From Citromicrobium sp. (GTDB lineage: Bacteria; Pseudomonadota; Alphaproteobacteria; Sphingomonadales; Sphingomonadaceae), in NCBI GenBank assembly GCA_003248395.1, contig QFNA01000052.1:1-16977 (forward strand): 16,977 nt of DNA, written 5' to 3'. Numbering within the stretch: position 1 is the stretch's first letter; every line of letters starts with the position of its first letter. The notes below the pieces were generated by a model, which was not told the DNA's origin, searched no databases, and was given only the letters and a program-made list of their open reading frames with translations. A program made the translations under genes and the position numbers. Below are positions 1-7,391 of this stretch, piece by piece.

Positions 1-555
1 CTGATCCTGCGCGACTGGCGCGACGAGGATTGGCCGCACTTCTGGGAAGGCACCAACACGCCCGCCGTCATGCGCTGGCTGGGCGGCGTGTGCGATGCGG
101 CGAAGAGACAGGCGGCGCAGGAGCGGCTACTGTCCTATGAAAGCGAGCATGGGCATACCTTCTGGGTGCTCGAGCGCAAGGACGACGGAGAACTCCTGGG
201 CTTTTGCGGACTGAAGCGCAGCAATATGGCCGGCGGACCGATTGACATGATGGAGATCGGCTGGCGGCTGCGCGAGGATGCCTGGGGCAAGGGCTACGCG
301 CGGGAAGCGGCGCTGGCCGCGCGCGACCTCGCCTTCGATCGCTTCGGCGCAGAGGATTTGATTGCGCTGACCGTGCAGGGCAACGAGGGGAGCTGGGGAC
401 TGATGAAGCGGCTGGGCATGCGACGGCGCGAAGACCTCGATTTCGCCAGCAGCGAATTCGACAGCAACGACAATGGCGTCGACGCTGCGACTATCATCGT
501 GTTTGCGATGGATCGCGTCGACAGGGACGCCCTGCATAGCGAAGCACATGGCTGA
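1..555 (+). CDS. GNAT family N-acetyltransferase (RimJ/RimL-like), 5' partial
   Basis: The reading frame is open from the first base (LILRDWRDEDW...), so the true start lies outside the window. The first visible ATG, at 70, is internal, and perhaps 5-15 residues are missing. 184 residues are visible. The protein resembles RimJ/RimL-type GNAT acetyltransferases, which move an acetyl group from acetyl-CoA to an amine; the substrate cannot be read from the sequence. The acetyl-CoA-binding segment is REDAWGKGYAREA (about residues 91-103 of the visible part), and the C-terminal GSWGLMKRLGM block is typical of the family. The stop overlaps the ATG of the next gene, a clear paralog, by 8 bases, so the two are probably co-translated. 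It heads the visible part of a four-gene operon. Confidence 0.88.
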   Translation: MILRDWRDEDWPHFWEGTNTPAVMRWLGGVCDAAKRQAAQERLLSYESEHGHTFWVLERKDDGELLGFCGLKRSNMAGGPIDMMEIGWRLREDAWGKGYAREAALAARDLAFDRFGAEDLIALTVQGNEGSWGLMKRLGMRRREDLDFASSEFDSNDNGVDAATIIVFAMDRVDRDALHSEAHG

Positions 556-1105
556 CATTATCGCCGAGACCGATCGGATGGTGTTGCGGACCATCGAGGC
601 TGGCGATGCTGCGCTGCAGGACAAGCTTCTCAACACGCCCGCAGTAATGGCGCGGCTGGGAGGCGTGAAGGAGCTGCACGAGATCGAGGCGAAGCATGCC
701 AAGTCGATGCAGCTCTATGCGCGCGAAGGCTTCAGCTTCCTGTTCATGATCGAGAAGGACAGCGGGGAGATGGTCGGCCATTGCGGGATCAAGCGGGTCG
801 ACAATCCGCTAGCCAGCAATATTGGCGATCACGAGGTGGGCTGGCTGGTGCGCGAGGACCGCTGGCGGCGCGGCTATGCCAAAGAGGCAATGCACGCGGT
901 GCTCGATTGGGCGTTCACGCGCGTCGGCGCACCGCATGTCGTGGCGCTGACGAGCCAGGCCAATATCGGCAGCTGGAAGCTGATGGAAAAGCTCGGCATG
1001 GAACGCCGCACAGACCTCGATTTCGACGATCCCGCCTATCCGCCCGAGGACCGCACCACAATCCTCTACAGCCTGACCGCAGAGCAATGGCGACAGCAAG
1101 GATGA
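548..1105 (+). CDS. GNAT family N-acetyltransferase (RimJ/RimL-like), tandem paralog
   Basis: 185 residues, starting at the ATG inside ATGGCTGA, where the previous gene stops. The frame is open further upstream, but the overlap and the family start pattern (ETDRMVLRTIEAGD) favour 548. It shares blocks with its neighbour: MARLGGV against MRWLGGV, GHCGIKR against GFCGLKR, REDRWRRGYAKEA against REDAWGKGYAREA, and GSWKLMEKLGMERRTDLDF against GSWGLMKRLGMRRREDLDF. This makes a local duplication likely. The acetyl-CoA pyrophosphate loop is WRRGYA. The fold is that of cytoplasmic acetyltransferases; the substrate (ribosomal protein N-terminus, small molecule or other) is unknown. Its TGA overlaps the following ATG (ATGA). 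Confidence 0.9.
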   Translation: MADIIAETDRMVLRTIEAGDAALQDKLLNTPAVMARLGGVKELHEIEAKHAKSMQLYAREGFSFLFMIEKDSGEMVGHCGIKRVDNPLASNIGDHEVGWLVREDRWRRGYAKEAMHAVLDWAFTRVGAPHVVALTSQANIGSWKLMEKLGMERRTDLDFDDPAYPPEDRTTILYSLTAEQWRQQG

Positions 1106-3195
1106 AGAATGCGCAGCGCGCCGTTTTCGTGGCGACCATTCTGGTAGGCAGTTTCTTGCTGTTTCTCGTCCAGCCGATGGTCGCGCGTATGGCACTGCCG
1201 CAGCTGGGCGGGGCGCCCAACGTCTGGAACAGCGCGATGCTGGTGTACCAGACGCTGCTGCTGGGCGGATACGCCTATTCGCACGCGATCGCGCGGTTGC
1301 CGTTCCGCAAGCAGGCCATGATTCATATCGGCGTTCTGGCACTGGCGGGAACCACGCTGCCGATAGCGCTGGCGGAAATCGCGCCTGCCGAGCCGGGCTG
1401 GGAGGCGCTGTGGGTCCCCTGGCTATTCGCGCTGACGATCGGGCCGGTGTTCTTCGCGGTGTCGGCGCAGGCGCCGCTGATGCAGCAATGGTATGCCGCA
1501 CACGGAGAGGCAAAAGATCCCTATCCGCTCTACTCGGCATCGAACCTCGGTAGTTTTGCCGGATTGATCGCCTATCCGCTGGTGGTCGAGCCGCTATCGT
1601 CGACGACGGCGCAGAGCCTGGGCTGGACCATTGGCTATGGCCTTCTGCTGGTGCTGGTAATCCTGGCCGCGCGCACCCGCTGGAACGTGGAGATGGTTCA
1701 AACTGCCGAGCAGCCGGTGGCGCAGGCGGCCGAGAGCATCGGCTGGCGGCGGATTGCGCTATGGCTTGCACTGTCGGCCGTCCCTTCGGGGCTGATGCTG
1801 TCGACGACGACGCATCTGACGACCGACATTTTCGCCATGCCGCTCCTGTGGGTCATTCCGCTGGGCCTGTACCTGCTGTCGTTTTCGGTCGCCTTTGCCG
1901 AGCGGCAATTGCTGGCCACCGCGATTACCGCAAATGCTGCGCCGATCATCATCGTCTGCGGCGGGCTGGCGCTGGCGACCGCGGGGCAGACGAGCCTGGT
2001 ACCTGCAATCGCGAGCGTAGCATTGCTGTTCACCGCAGCGGTGGCGCTGCACCGGAGGCTCTATGCCGACCGGCCAGACCCCTCACGCTTGACGCTCTTC
2101 TATCTCGTCATGTCGGCGGGCGGTGCGCTGGGCGGTGCCTTCACTGCACTGGTCGCGCCGCTGGTGTTCGACTGGACCTGGGAGCATCCGATCCTGATTC
2201 TGGCGGCGGCGTTGCTGATCCCGGGCACTATCATTCCCGACTGGCGCACATATGTGAAGGCAAGCGGGCGCGTGCATGCGCTGACCGGGACTGCACTGGC
2301 GCGCTGGCGCTGGCTGTTCGGCGCCGGGGTCCTTGCAGTGATGCTGGCCACCGGCCTCTATCATAACGCCGGCCGCAGCTTGGCTGGAGAACGCAGCCGG
2401 AGCTATTTCGGCATCTACACTGTGGAGGACCGTGGGGCCGAAGGGACGAACCTGCTGCACGGCACCACGCTGCACGGGACTCAGCCCGGTACGGGCGAGC
2501 AGAGGTTCGCGCCGACCACCTATTACGGGCCGACATCGGGCGTGGGTCTGGCGTTGCGGGCTGCGCCGGAGCTGTTCGGTTCCGATGCGCGCGTGGGCGT
2601 GGTCGGATTGGGCGTGGGTACGCTCGCCTGTTACCGCGAGCCGGGACAGGCATGGACCTTTTTCGAGATCGATCCGACGGTTTATGCCTATTCGCGCGAC
2701 GGCACCTTCGGCTATCTCGACCAGTGCACGCCCGATGCGCGCGTGGTAATCGGCGATGCGCGAGTCGAACTGGCCAAAGTGGAGCCCGCGGCATTCGACG
2801 TGCTGGTGATCGATGCATTCTCCTCCGATGCGATCCCGCTGCACCTGCTGACGAGAGAGGCGATGCAGGTCTATTTTCGCACACTGTCGGAGAAGGGCGT
2901 TCTCGCGGTCCATATTTCCAACCGGCACATCGCGCTGCAGCCCGCGCTCCATGCGCTGGCGCGCGAACAGGGCTACGCCGTGCAATTGCGGAGCGACGAA
3001 CAACGCGGGCAGGCCCGGGGCCTGACGACATCGGACTGGGTGCTGTTGACGCGCGATGCGGCGGCCATGCAGGATGTGGAGGCGGCGCTGCCGGAAGGGG
3101 CCGATCTGGAAGCACTGGAGGATCCGGCGGACCGCGTCTGGACCGACGATTATGCCTCTATCCTGCCGTTTCTGAAGTGGAACAATTTCTTATGA
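1102..3195 (+). CDS. fused membrane / spermidine synthase-like protein
   Basis: 697 residues from the ATG in the ATGA overlap with the preceding gene. An in-frame ATG at 1087 is an alternative, and neither has a strong ribosome site. Roughly residues 1-430 are hydrophobic, with about ten or more membrane segments separated by short loops. The C-terminal part (about 435-697) is a class I methyltransferase / spermidine-synthase-like fold. It shows a glycine motif GVVGLGVGTLACY near residue 502, an acidic strand end FFEIDP, the GDAR block, LVIDAFSSDAIPLHLLT, and a terminal WTDDYASIL. NCBI calls this architecture fused MFS/spermidine synthase. The glycine motif differs from GGGDGG of true SpeE, so polyamine synthesis is not assured. 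It probably acts at the inner membrane with the synthase domain in the cytoplasm. The real substrate is unknown. Confidence 0.85.
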   Translation: MKNAQRAVFVATILVGSFLLFLVQPMVARMALPQLGGAPNVWNSAMLVYQTLLLGGYAYSHAIARLPFRKQAMIHIGVLALAGTTLPIALAEIAPAEPGWEALWVPWLFALTIGPVFFAVSAQAPLMQQWYAAHGEAKDPYPLYSASNLGSFAGLIAYPLVVEPLSSTTAQSLGWTIGYGLLLVLVILAARTRWNVEMVQTAEQPVAQAAESIGWRRIALWLALSAVPSGLMLSTTTHLTTDIFAMPLLWVIPLGLYLLSFSVAFAERQLLATAITANAAPIIIVCGGLALATAGQTSLVPAIASVALLFTAAVALHRRLYADRPDPSRLTLFYLVMSAGGALGGAFTALVAPLVFDWTWEHPILILAAALLIPGTIIPDWRTYVKASGRVHALTGTALARWRWLFGAGVLAVMLATGLYHNAGRSLAGERSRSYFGIYTVEDRGAEGTNLLHGTTLHGTQPGTGEQRFAPTTYYGPTSGVGLALRAAPELFGSDARVGVVGLGVGTLACYREPGQAWTFFEIDPTVYAYSRDGTFGYLDQCTPDARVVIGDARVELAKVEPAAFDVLVIDAFSSDAIPLHLLTREAMQVYFRTLSEKGVLAVHISNRHIALQPALHALAREQGYAVQLRSDEQRGQARGLTTSDWVLLTRDAAAMQDVEAALPEGADLEALEDPADRVWTDDYASILPFLKWNNFL

Positions 3196-3764
3196 GTGAT
3201 TTCAGACCCGGTGTCACCATCATCCCGATACACGGCAAGCGCCCGCGCATCCACGACACCGCCTTCGTTGCGCCGGGATGCACGATCATCGGGGACGTGG
3301 AGATCGGGGCGGACAGTTCGGTGTGGTACAATTGCGTGCTGCGCGCCGATGTCAGCCGCATCGTCATCGGCGAGCGTTCGAACATTCAGGATGGCAGCGT
3401 GTGCCATTGCGATCCCGAACGCCCCGGCGACCCCGATGGCTCGCCACTGATCATCGGCGACGACGTGCTGATCGGCCACCTCGCTATGGTGCACGGCTGC
3501 ACGATCGAGGATCGCGGCTTTGTCGGGCTGGGCGCGATTGCGATGAACAAGGCGGTAATCGGCAGCGACGCGATGCTGGCGGCCGGCGCAATGCTGACCG
3601 AGGGCAAGGTGATGGGTCCGCGCGAATTGTGGGGTGGGCGCCCGGCGCGCAAGATGCGTGATCTCGACGATGCGGCGATAGCGAGCATGCGCATGGGGGT
3701 GGCGCATTATGCCGAAAATGCCAAAGCGCATGCGGCAGCTATCGAGGAGGCCGACTTGAGCTGA
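3192..3764 (+). CDS. gamma carbonic anhydrase family protein (hexapeptide repeat)
   Basis: 190 residues, starting in an ATGA overlap with the previous stop. It is a left-handed beta-helix protein of the YrdA/PaaY/gamma-carbonic-anhydrase group, with repeats such as IIGDVE, IGADSS and VIGERS. Three histidines sit at the metal positions: H72 (in VCHCDP), H96 and H101 (in IGHLAMVHGC). Their spacing, together with R51, D53, Q66 and D67 (SNIQDGS), matches the Cam active-site set. It should form a trimer with metal between subunits. Many family members show weak or no CO2 hydration activity, so the reaction is uncertain. It is the last gene of the overlapping operon; two hairpins lie just downstream. 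Confidence 0.92.
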   Translation: MSDFRPGVTIIPIHGKRPRIHDTAFVAPGCTIIGDVEIGADSSVWYNCVLRADVSRIVIGERSNIQDGSVCHCDPERPGDPDGSPLIIGDDVLIGHLAMVHGCTIEDRGFVGLGAIAMNKAVIGSDAMLAAGAMLTEGKVMGPRELWGGRPARKMRDLDDAAIASMRMGVAHYAENAKAHAAAIEEADLS

Positions 3765-3804
3765 AGTTGCGCAGCGCGAATCGGGCTGCCCCGCGCGCTG
3801 AAGT

Positions 3805-3854
3805 GTCAGCCTTCGGGCATGACTCCTGATTGGGATGAGCGGCCTTCGGGCTGT
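3805..3854. repeat. pair of TTCG-loop hairpins in a convergent intergenic gap
   Basis: Two small stem-loops share the core GCCTTCGGGC. The first (3805-3823) pairs GTCAGCC with GGC-A-TGAC, 7 bp with one bulged A. The second (3839-3854) pairs GCGGCC with GGCTGT, 6 bp with two wobbles. Both have a TTCG tetraloop on the plus strand. They lie between the stops of two convergent genes (3764 and 3863), so they may help end transcription or protect 3' ends. Neither is followed by a T-run, so this is not a standard intrinsic terminator. Confidence 0.45.
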
Positions 3855-3862
3855 GCAAGCTA

Positions 3863-4702
3863 TCAGCCTGCATCGTCCGTGGGTTGGAGGGGCCCGTATT
3901 TGAACGATGCGGTGACCCCACCATCGATGAGGATATCGCTTCCAGTGATGAAGGCCCCGCTTTCGCCCATGATGTGCGCGGCCAGTGCCCCGATCTCGTC
4001 GGGCGTGCCCGCCCTGCCTGCGGGGGACAGGTCGAGCATGCGCCGATGGCCCGCGCCGCGTGGTCCTTCGAGCTCTTCACGGGCGAGAGGGGTTATCACG
4101 ATGCCGGGGCTGAGCGCGTTAATCCGTGCGCCACGTTCACCCCACCGGACCGCCTCCGCCGCTACCCGTAGCGAATTGGCGCGTTTGGAAAGCTGGTAGG
4201 CGTGAAGCGTATCCCAGACACGACCTCCCGCAAGCAGCGGAAGGGCGAGCAATTCCTCTGCTGGAGTGGTGGCGAGGATGCGGTCGTCTTCAGCCGGCAG
4301 GGCGGGCAGCCGATGGCCCGACTGAGAGGAAATGACCACGCCCGAGCCACCGGGCGCGATAATGTCGCCGAAAAGTTCGAGCACAAGCGCGGTGCCATAG
4401 AGATCGACCTTCAAGATCGTTTCTATAGGCGCCTGCGATGGCGAGACGCCTGCCGCGTGCACGACGCGTTCGACCCGACCGAGTTCCGAGGTGAGAGCGG
4501 CAAGCGCCTCGACTGACTGGCGATCCGCAACATCGACGGTTTCGTGGCGCGTGACGAAGCCTGCATCGGCTAGAGTTTCCGCGGCCTGTTTTGCATTCTT
4601 CGCATGCAGGTCGGCGAGCACGATGAGGCGATCGGCGCTGACCCGCCGGGCGATGGCCTGGCCGATCATGCCCGAGCCGATAACGACGGTTACTGATTGC
4701 AT
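3863..4702 (-). CDS. SDR family oxidoreductase (3-alpha-HSD/carbonyl-reductase-like)
   Basis: 279 residues. The start ATG at 4702 has a GGAG ribosome site 8 bases upstream (CTCC at 4711-4714 on the plus strand). It has a short-chain dehydrogenase Rossmann fold: nucleotide loop GSGMIG (9-14), an acidic residue D31 that suggests NAD(H), VHAAG in place of NNAG (81-85), serines in ISSQSG (124-129), catalytic Y169 and K173 (YQLSK), and a late PGIVITPL block followed by DGGV. The catalytic Ser-Tyr spacing is about 43 residues rather than the usual 13 or so. This resembles the insertion in Comamonas 3-alpha-hydroxysteroid dehydrogenase/carbonyl reductase. Substrate unknown; a ketone or hydroxysteroid-like alcohol is an inference. 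It lies 28 bases after the ligase remnant on the same strand. Confidence 0.88.
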   Translation of the reverse strand: MQSVTVVIGSGMIGQAIARRVSADRLIVLADLHAKNAKQAAETLADAGFVTRHETVDVADRQSVEALAALTSELGRVERVVHAAGVSPSQAPIETILKVDLYGTALVLELFGDIIAPGGSGVVISSQSGHRLPALPAEDDRILATTPAEELLALPLLAGGRVWDTLHAYQLSKRANSLRVAAEAVRWGERGARINALSPGIVITPLAREELEGPRGAGHRRMLDLSPAGRAGTPDEIGALAAHIMGESGAFITGSDILIDGGVTASFKYGPLQPTDDAG

Positions 4703-4730
4703 GCGATGGACTCCATGAAAATTTTCGAGA

Positions 4731-6222
4731 TCAATCCCGCACCAGGGCTCGCAGGGCCTCGATCCGGTCGGCCTCGTGCGGGGGCTTGTCCCAGCGGATG
4801 CGGTGGATGCGGGGGAAGCGCATGGCGAGGCCCGACTTGTGTCGCTTGCTTTCGTGGACCGAATCGAACGCGACTTCGAAAACGAGGCTCTTGTCGGTTT
4901 CGCGCACGGGCCCGAAGCGGTTGATCGTGTTGCTGCGGACGTGGCGGTCGAGCTTTTTCAGTTCCTCGTCGGTGAAACCCGAATAGGCCTTGCCCACGGG
5001 GAGCAGGTCGGCGCCTGCATCGGGATCGCCGTCCCAGCAGCCGAAGGTGTAATCCGAATAAAAGCTGGAGCGCTTGCCGCTGCCGCGCTGGGCATACATC
5101 AGAACGCAGTCGATCAGCAGCGGGTCGCGTTTCCATTTGTACCAGTAGCCCACGCGACGCCCGGCAATATAAGGGCTGTCGCGGCGCTTGAGCATAAGGC
5201 CTTCGATCGCATCTTCGCGGCTGCGTTCGCGGATCTGGCCCAGATGGGCGAAATCATCGGCCTCGACAATGCGGCTGAGGTCGAAATGGCTGTCGGGGAG
5301 GCGCGGCATGAGCGCTTCGAGCGCGGCACGGCGGGCGGTCCACGGCTGCGCGCGCAAATCCTCGCCATCGATAATCAAGGCGTCGTAAAGCGCCCTGTGC
5401 GGATCCGCGCACCAGCAGCTCGCCATCGAGTACGGCGGGGAAAGCGAGAACGTCAAGCAGTTCGGGGAAGGTCGCCGAGATATCGTCGCCAGAGCGCGAA
5501 TAGACCCGCGTTTCGTCGCCCGCGCGCACGAGCTGGACGCGGATGCCGTCCCATTTCCACTCAGCAGCATAATCGGCGAGATCGACCACTGTTTCTTCGA
5601 GCGGATGAGCGAGCATAAAAGGGCGGAAGGTGGGCAGGTTTTCGATATCGGGCGGGTCCGCTCCCTCAGCGGCCCAGGCGAACAGCTCGGGATAGGGCGG
5701 GGCAAGTCCATGCCAGTATTCCTCAACCTCCTCCACGCCGACGTCGAACGCCTGTGAGAAGGCCGTCTTAGCGAGACGGCTGGAGACGCCGATGCGCATG
5801 GCCCCGGTGGCAAGCTTCAGCAGGGCATATCGTCCCGAGGCATCGAGCCGATCGAGCAGGCGCGGGAGTTCGGTCAGCACGCTCTTGCGGGTCATGGCGT
5901 CAAGCAGCGTTGCCGTCTCGCTGACGCTGGGCGGGTCCGGATGAGTGTCGGGTTGTGGCCATAGCAGGCTGGCGGTTTCCGCCGTGTCACCGACGAAATC
6001 GCGGCTGAGCGTCCACAGGACAGGATCGACCCGTTCCTGCATGAGGTTGCGAATTGTAGAGCTCTTGACCGCGGGAAAGTCGAGCCCGTCGCCGAGCGCG
6101 GCCAGCGCCCAGCCGCGGTCGGGATCGGGCGTGGTGCGCAGATATTCGGCGATCAGCCGCAGCTTTTCGTTGCGCGAACGCGTAAAAACGAGCGCGTCGA
6201 TAAGGGCGGCGAAGTCTTCCAC
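4731..6222 (-). pseudogene. ATP-dependent DNA ligase (ligase/exonuclease repair system), frameshifted with internal deletion
   Basis: Two adjacent frames together make one ligase of the bacterial type NCBI calls cisplatin damage response ATP-dependent DNA ligase. The N-terminal frame starts at a GTG at 6222 and holds the N-terminal helical domain, motif I EWKWDGIR (adenylated lysine K223) and motif III VLDGELLV, ending near residue 272 (about base 5407). It then runs out of family resemblance. The C-terminal frame takes up the family sequence at ALYDALIIDGEDLR (about base 5397) and continues through motif IV EGLMLK, motif V YWYKWK and the OB domain to the TGA at 4731. Intact relatives are about 530 residues; here about 490 survive. 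The missing stretch would carry the LQQRL.RK-type segment. A deletion of roughly 90-120 bases, not a multiple of three, fits. The gene probably gives no active ligase. Confidence 0.85.
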
Positions 6223-6233
6223 GTCGGGTGTAT

Positions 6234-6656
6234 TTATCCGTCGCCGAGAACGATTTCGACACGGCGATTTTGCTGTCGCCCCTGCTCGTCGTCACTTCCG
6301 TCGGGATTGGCATTGGGCGCGGTGGGCCGGTCCTCTCCGAGACCGGTAGCTTTCATCGTGTCGCCGGGAACCTGGTGCACATCTTTGAGAAAATCGCGCA
6401 CTGCGCGCGCCCGAGCTAGCGACAGGCGATCATTATACGATTCGTCGCCTTTCGAATCGGTGTGACCTTCAATGGAGATCGAGCCGGGCTTCTCGCTTTC
6501 GATCAACTGGGCGAGCTTGGCGAGGATCGGGCGCGCGGACGGACGGATGTCAGCCTTGTCGAAATCGAACAGCACGTCGCCCGGCAAGGCGACCAAAGTG
6601 CCGCGCGCTGTTTCGGTGGCACCTAGTTCCGATTTGATTGCCTCGATCGACGACAT
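6234..6656 (-). CDS. OmpA-family C-terminal (peptidoglycan-binding) domain; likely 3' part of a slippage-fused lipoprotein
   Basis: 140 residues from the ATG at 6656. It carries a full OmpA/MotB-like domain: VLFDFDKADIRPSA (28-41), GHTDSKGDESYNDRLS (64-79), the arginine-rich ARARAV helix and the final QQNRRVEIVL. This fold binds meso-diaminopimelate peptidoglycan in the periplasm. The product from 6656 has no signal peptide. Its only GGAGG lies 14 bases before the ATG, which is too far. The frame is open upstream without another ATG, GTG or TTG, through a Ser/Ala/Gly-rich linker back to the A-run at 6759-6767. This linker style is common between lipoprotein anchors and OmpA domains. I therefore think the domain belongs to the preceding lipoprotein, giving 363 residues after a one-base shift. 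The stop is 11 bases before the ligase start. Confidence 0.8.
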   Translation of the reverse strand: MSSIEAIKSELGATETARGTLVALPGDVLFDFDKADIRPSARPILAKLAQLIESEKPGSISIEGHTDSKGDESYNDRLSLARARAVRDFLKDVHQVPGDTMKATGLGEDRPTAPNANPDGSDDEQGRQQNRRVEIVLGDG

Positions 6657-6754
6657 CGAACTCGTCGAAACCTCCGCGCCGCCCGCACCTGTGCCCGAAG
6701 CCGCCGCCGTGCGTAGCGAGCTCGTCGACGCAGGACGACCGCCCGACAGTTTAC

Positions 6755-6768
6755 TCAGTTTTTTTTTG
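6755..6768 (-). promoter_or_regulatory. possible slippery site: A9 run immediately before a stop codon
   Basis: In coding sense the lipoprotein ends TCA AAA AAA AAC TGA. This contains the heptamer A-AAA-AAC in the correct phase (X XXY YYZ) for a -1 ribosomal shift, and a run of nine A, long enough for transcriptional slippage. A -1 shift, or one extra A in the mRNA, skips the TGA and enters the OmpA-domain frame. A weak stem (6711-6731: GCGTCGA paired with TCG-CT-ACGC in coding sense) lies about 28 bases beyond, farther than is usual for a stimulatory structure. No upstream Shine-Dalgarno-like stimulator is obvious. A simple frameshift mutation or homopolymer sequencing error is the alternative. 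Confidence 0.5.
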
Positions 6769-7324
6769 AGCCGTCGTCGGAAAAGGCTGCCGATTCGAGC
6801 GGCAACGGGATGCGGAAGCCAGGTTGTGCGGAATGGCGGTTACTTGTCTGTTTGCCTTCGTTGATGATCAATGTTGCCGTGTCGTTATTGCGCAGTTCAC
6901 CAAGGAAAACGAGTTCGGCTTCCATCCGCTGTCCGGGCTGAATCGTCACTGTCTCGTTGTTTGGCGGCGCAGAGAGAAAAAGTTTCGACCCACCTCCGGT
7001 AACCAAATAGGTCTCATCATTACCATATTGGTTCAGATGGATTTCTCCGTCGCGACCATTGGTGATGATGGCATTGATGACCGTTTCGGATGGTTTAACC
7101 TGTAGCGACGTAAGGCGCAGCACAGTGCGGTTGGGGTGTGTTTCCTGGATATCGAGCGGCATAGGCTCTCCGCCACCGAAGACGTTCGAGAGAACCGACG
7201 GCCCTTCGGGGGTGAGATCCTGTTCCGCAGTGGCTTCGCTGCTCGTGTCGGCCTCGTTCTCTGATGCCGAACACGCCGTGAGCGCCAGGGCTGAAATACC
7301 GGTGAGGACAAAAGCAAACTTCAT
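6755..7324 (-). CDS. lipoprotein, unknown function (5' part of probable lipoprotein-OmpA protein)
   Basis: 189 residues. The ATG at 7324 has a GGGAG site (CTCCC at 7331-7335 on the plus strand) 6 bases upstream. The N-terminus is a lipoprotein signal: basic start, hydrophobic core, and lipobox LTAC with lipidated C18, then an acidic Ser/Glu/Thr-rich linker. S19 at +2 does not signal inner-membrane retention by the enterobacterial rule. Residues about 45-180 form a beta-rich domain (DIQETHPNRTVLRLTSLQVK, IQPGQRMEAELVFLG) that I do not recognise; it recalls small extracellular immunoglobulin-like domains. The frame stops at TGA right after the A9 run, next to an OmpA domain in the -1 frame. It may act as a short lipoprotein or as part of a cell-wall-linked fusion. 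Confidence 0.82.
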   Translation of the reverse strand: MKFAFVLTGISALALTACSASENEADTSSEATAEQDLTPEGPSVLSNVFGGGEPMPLDIQETHPNRTVLRLTSLQVKPSETVINAIITNGRDGEIHLNQYGNDETYLVTGGGSKLFLSAPPNNETVTIQPGQRMEAELVFLGELRNNDTATLIINEGKQTSNRHSAQPGFRIPLPLESAAFSDDGSKKN

Positions 7325-7391
7325 CGTAAACTCCCTTACATTTCAGAGCAACGCCACGGTGGCGGGGGAAGTTCCGTCACCCGGCAAGCGA

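Noticed and set aside
781..1101. Long upstream extension of the spermidine-synthase-like frame.
   Set aside because: It lies inside the second acetyltransferase gene in a different phase. The ATGA overlap at 1102 and the hydrophobic start of the family fit much better.
2652..3191. Upstream extension of the gamma-carbonic-anhydrase frame.
   Set aside because: It overlaps the conserved synthase domain out of phase. The family start MSDFRPGVTI at 3192 coincides with an ATGA overlap.
5385..5407. The idea that the ligase break is a programmed frameshift.
   Set aside because: A conserved stretch of roughly 35-40 residues is missing as well, and no slippery run exists at the junction, so a deletion explains the data better.
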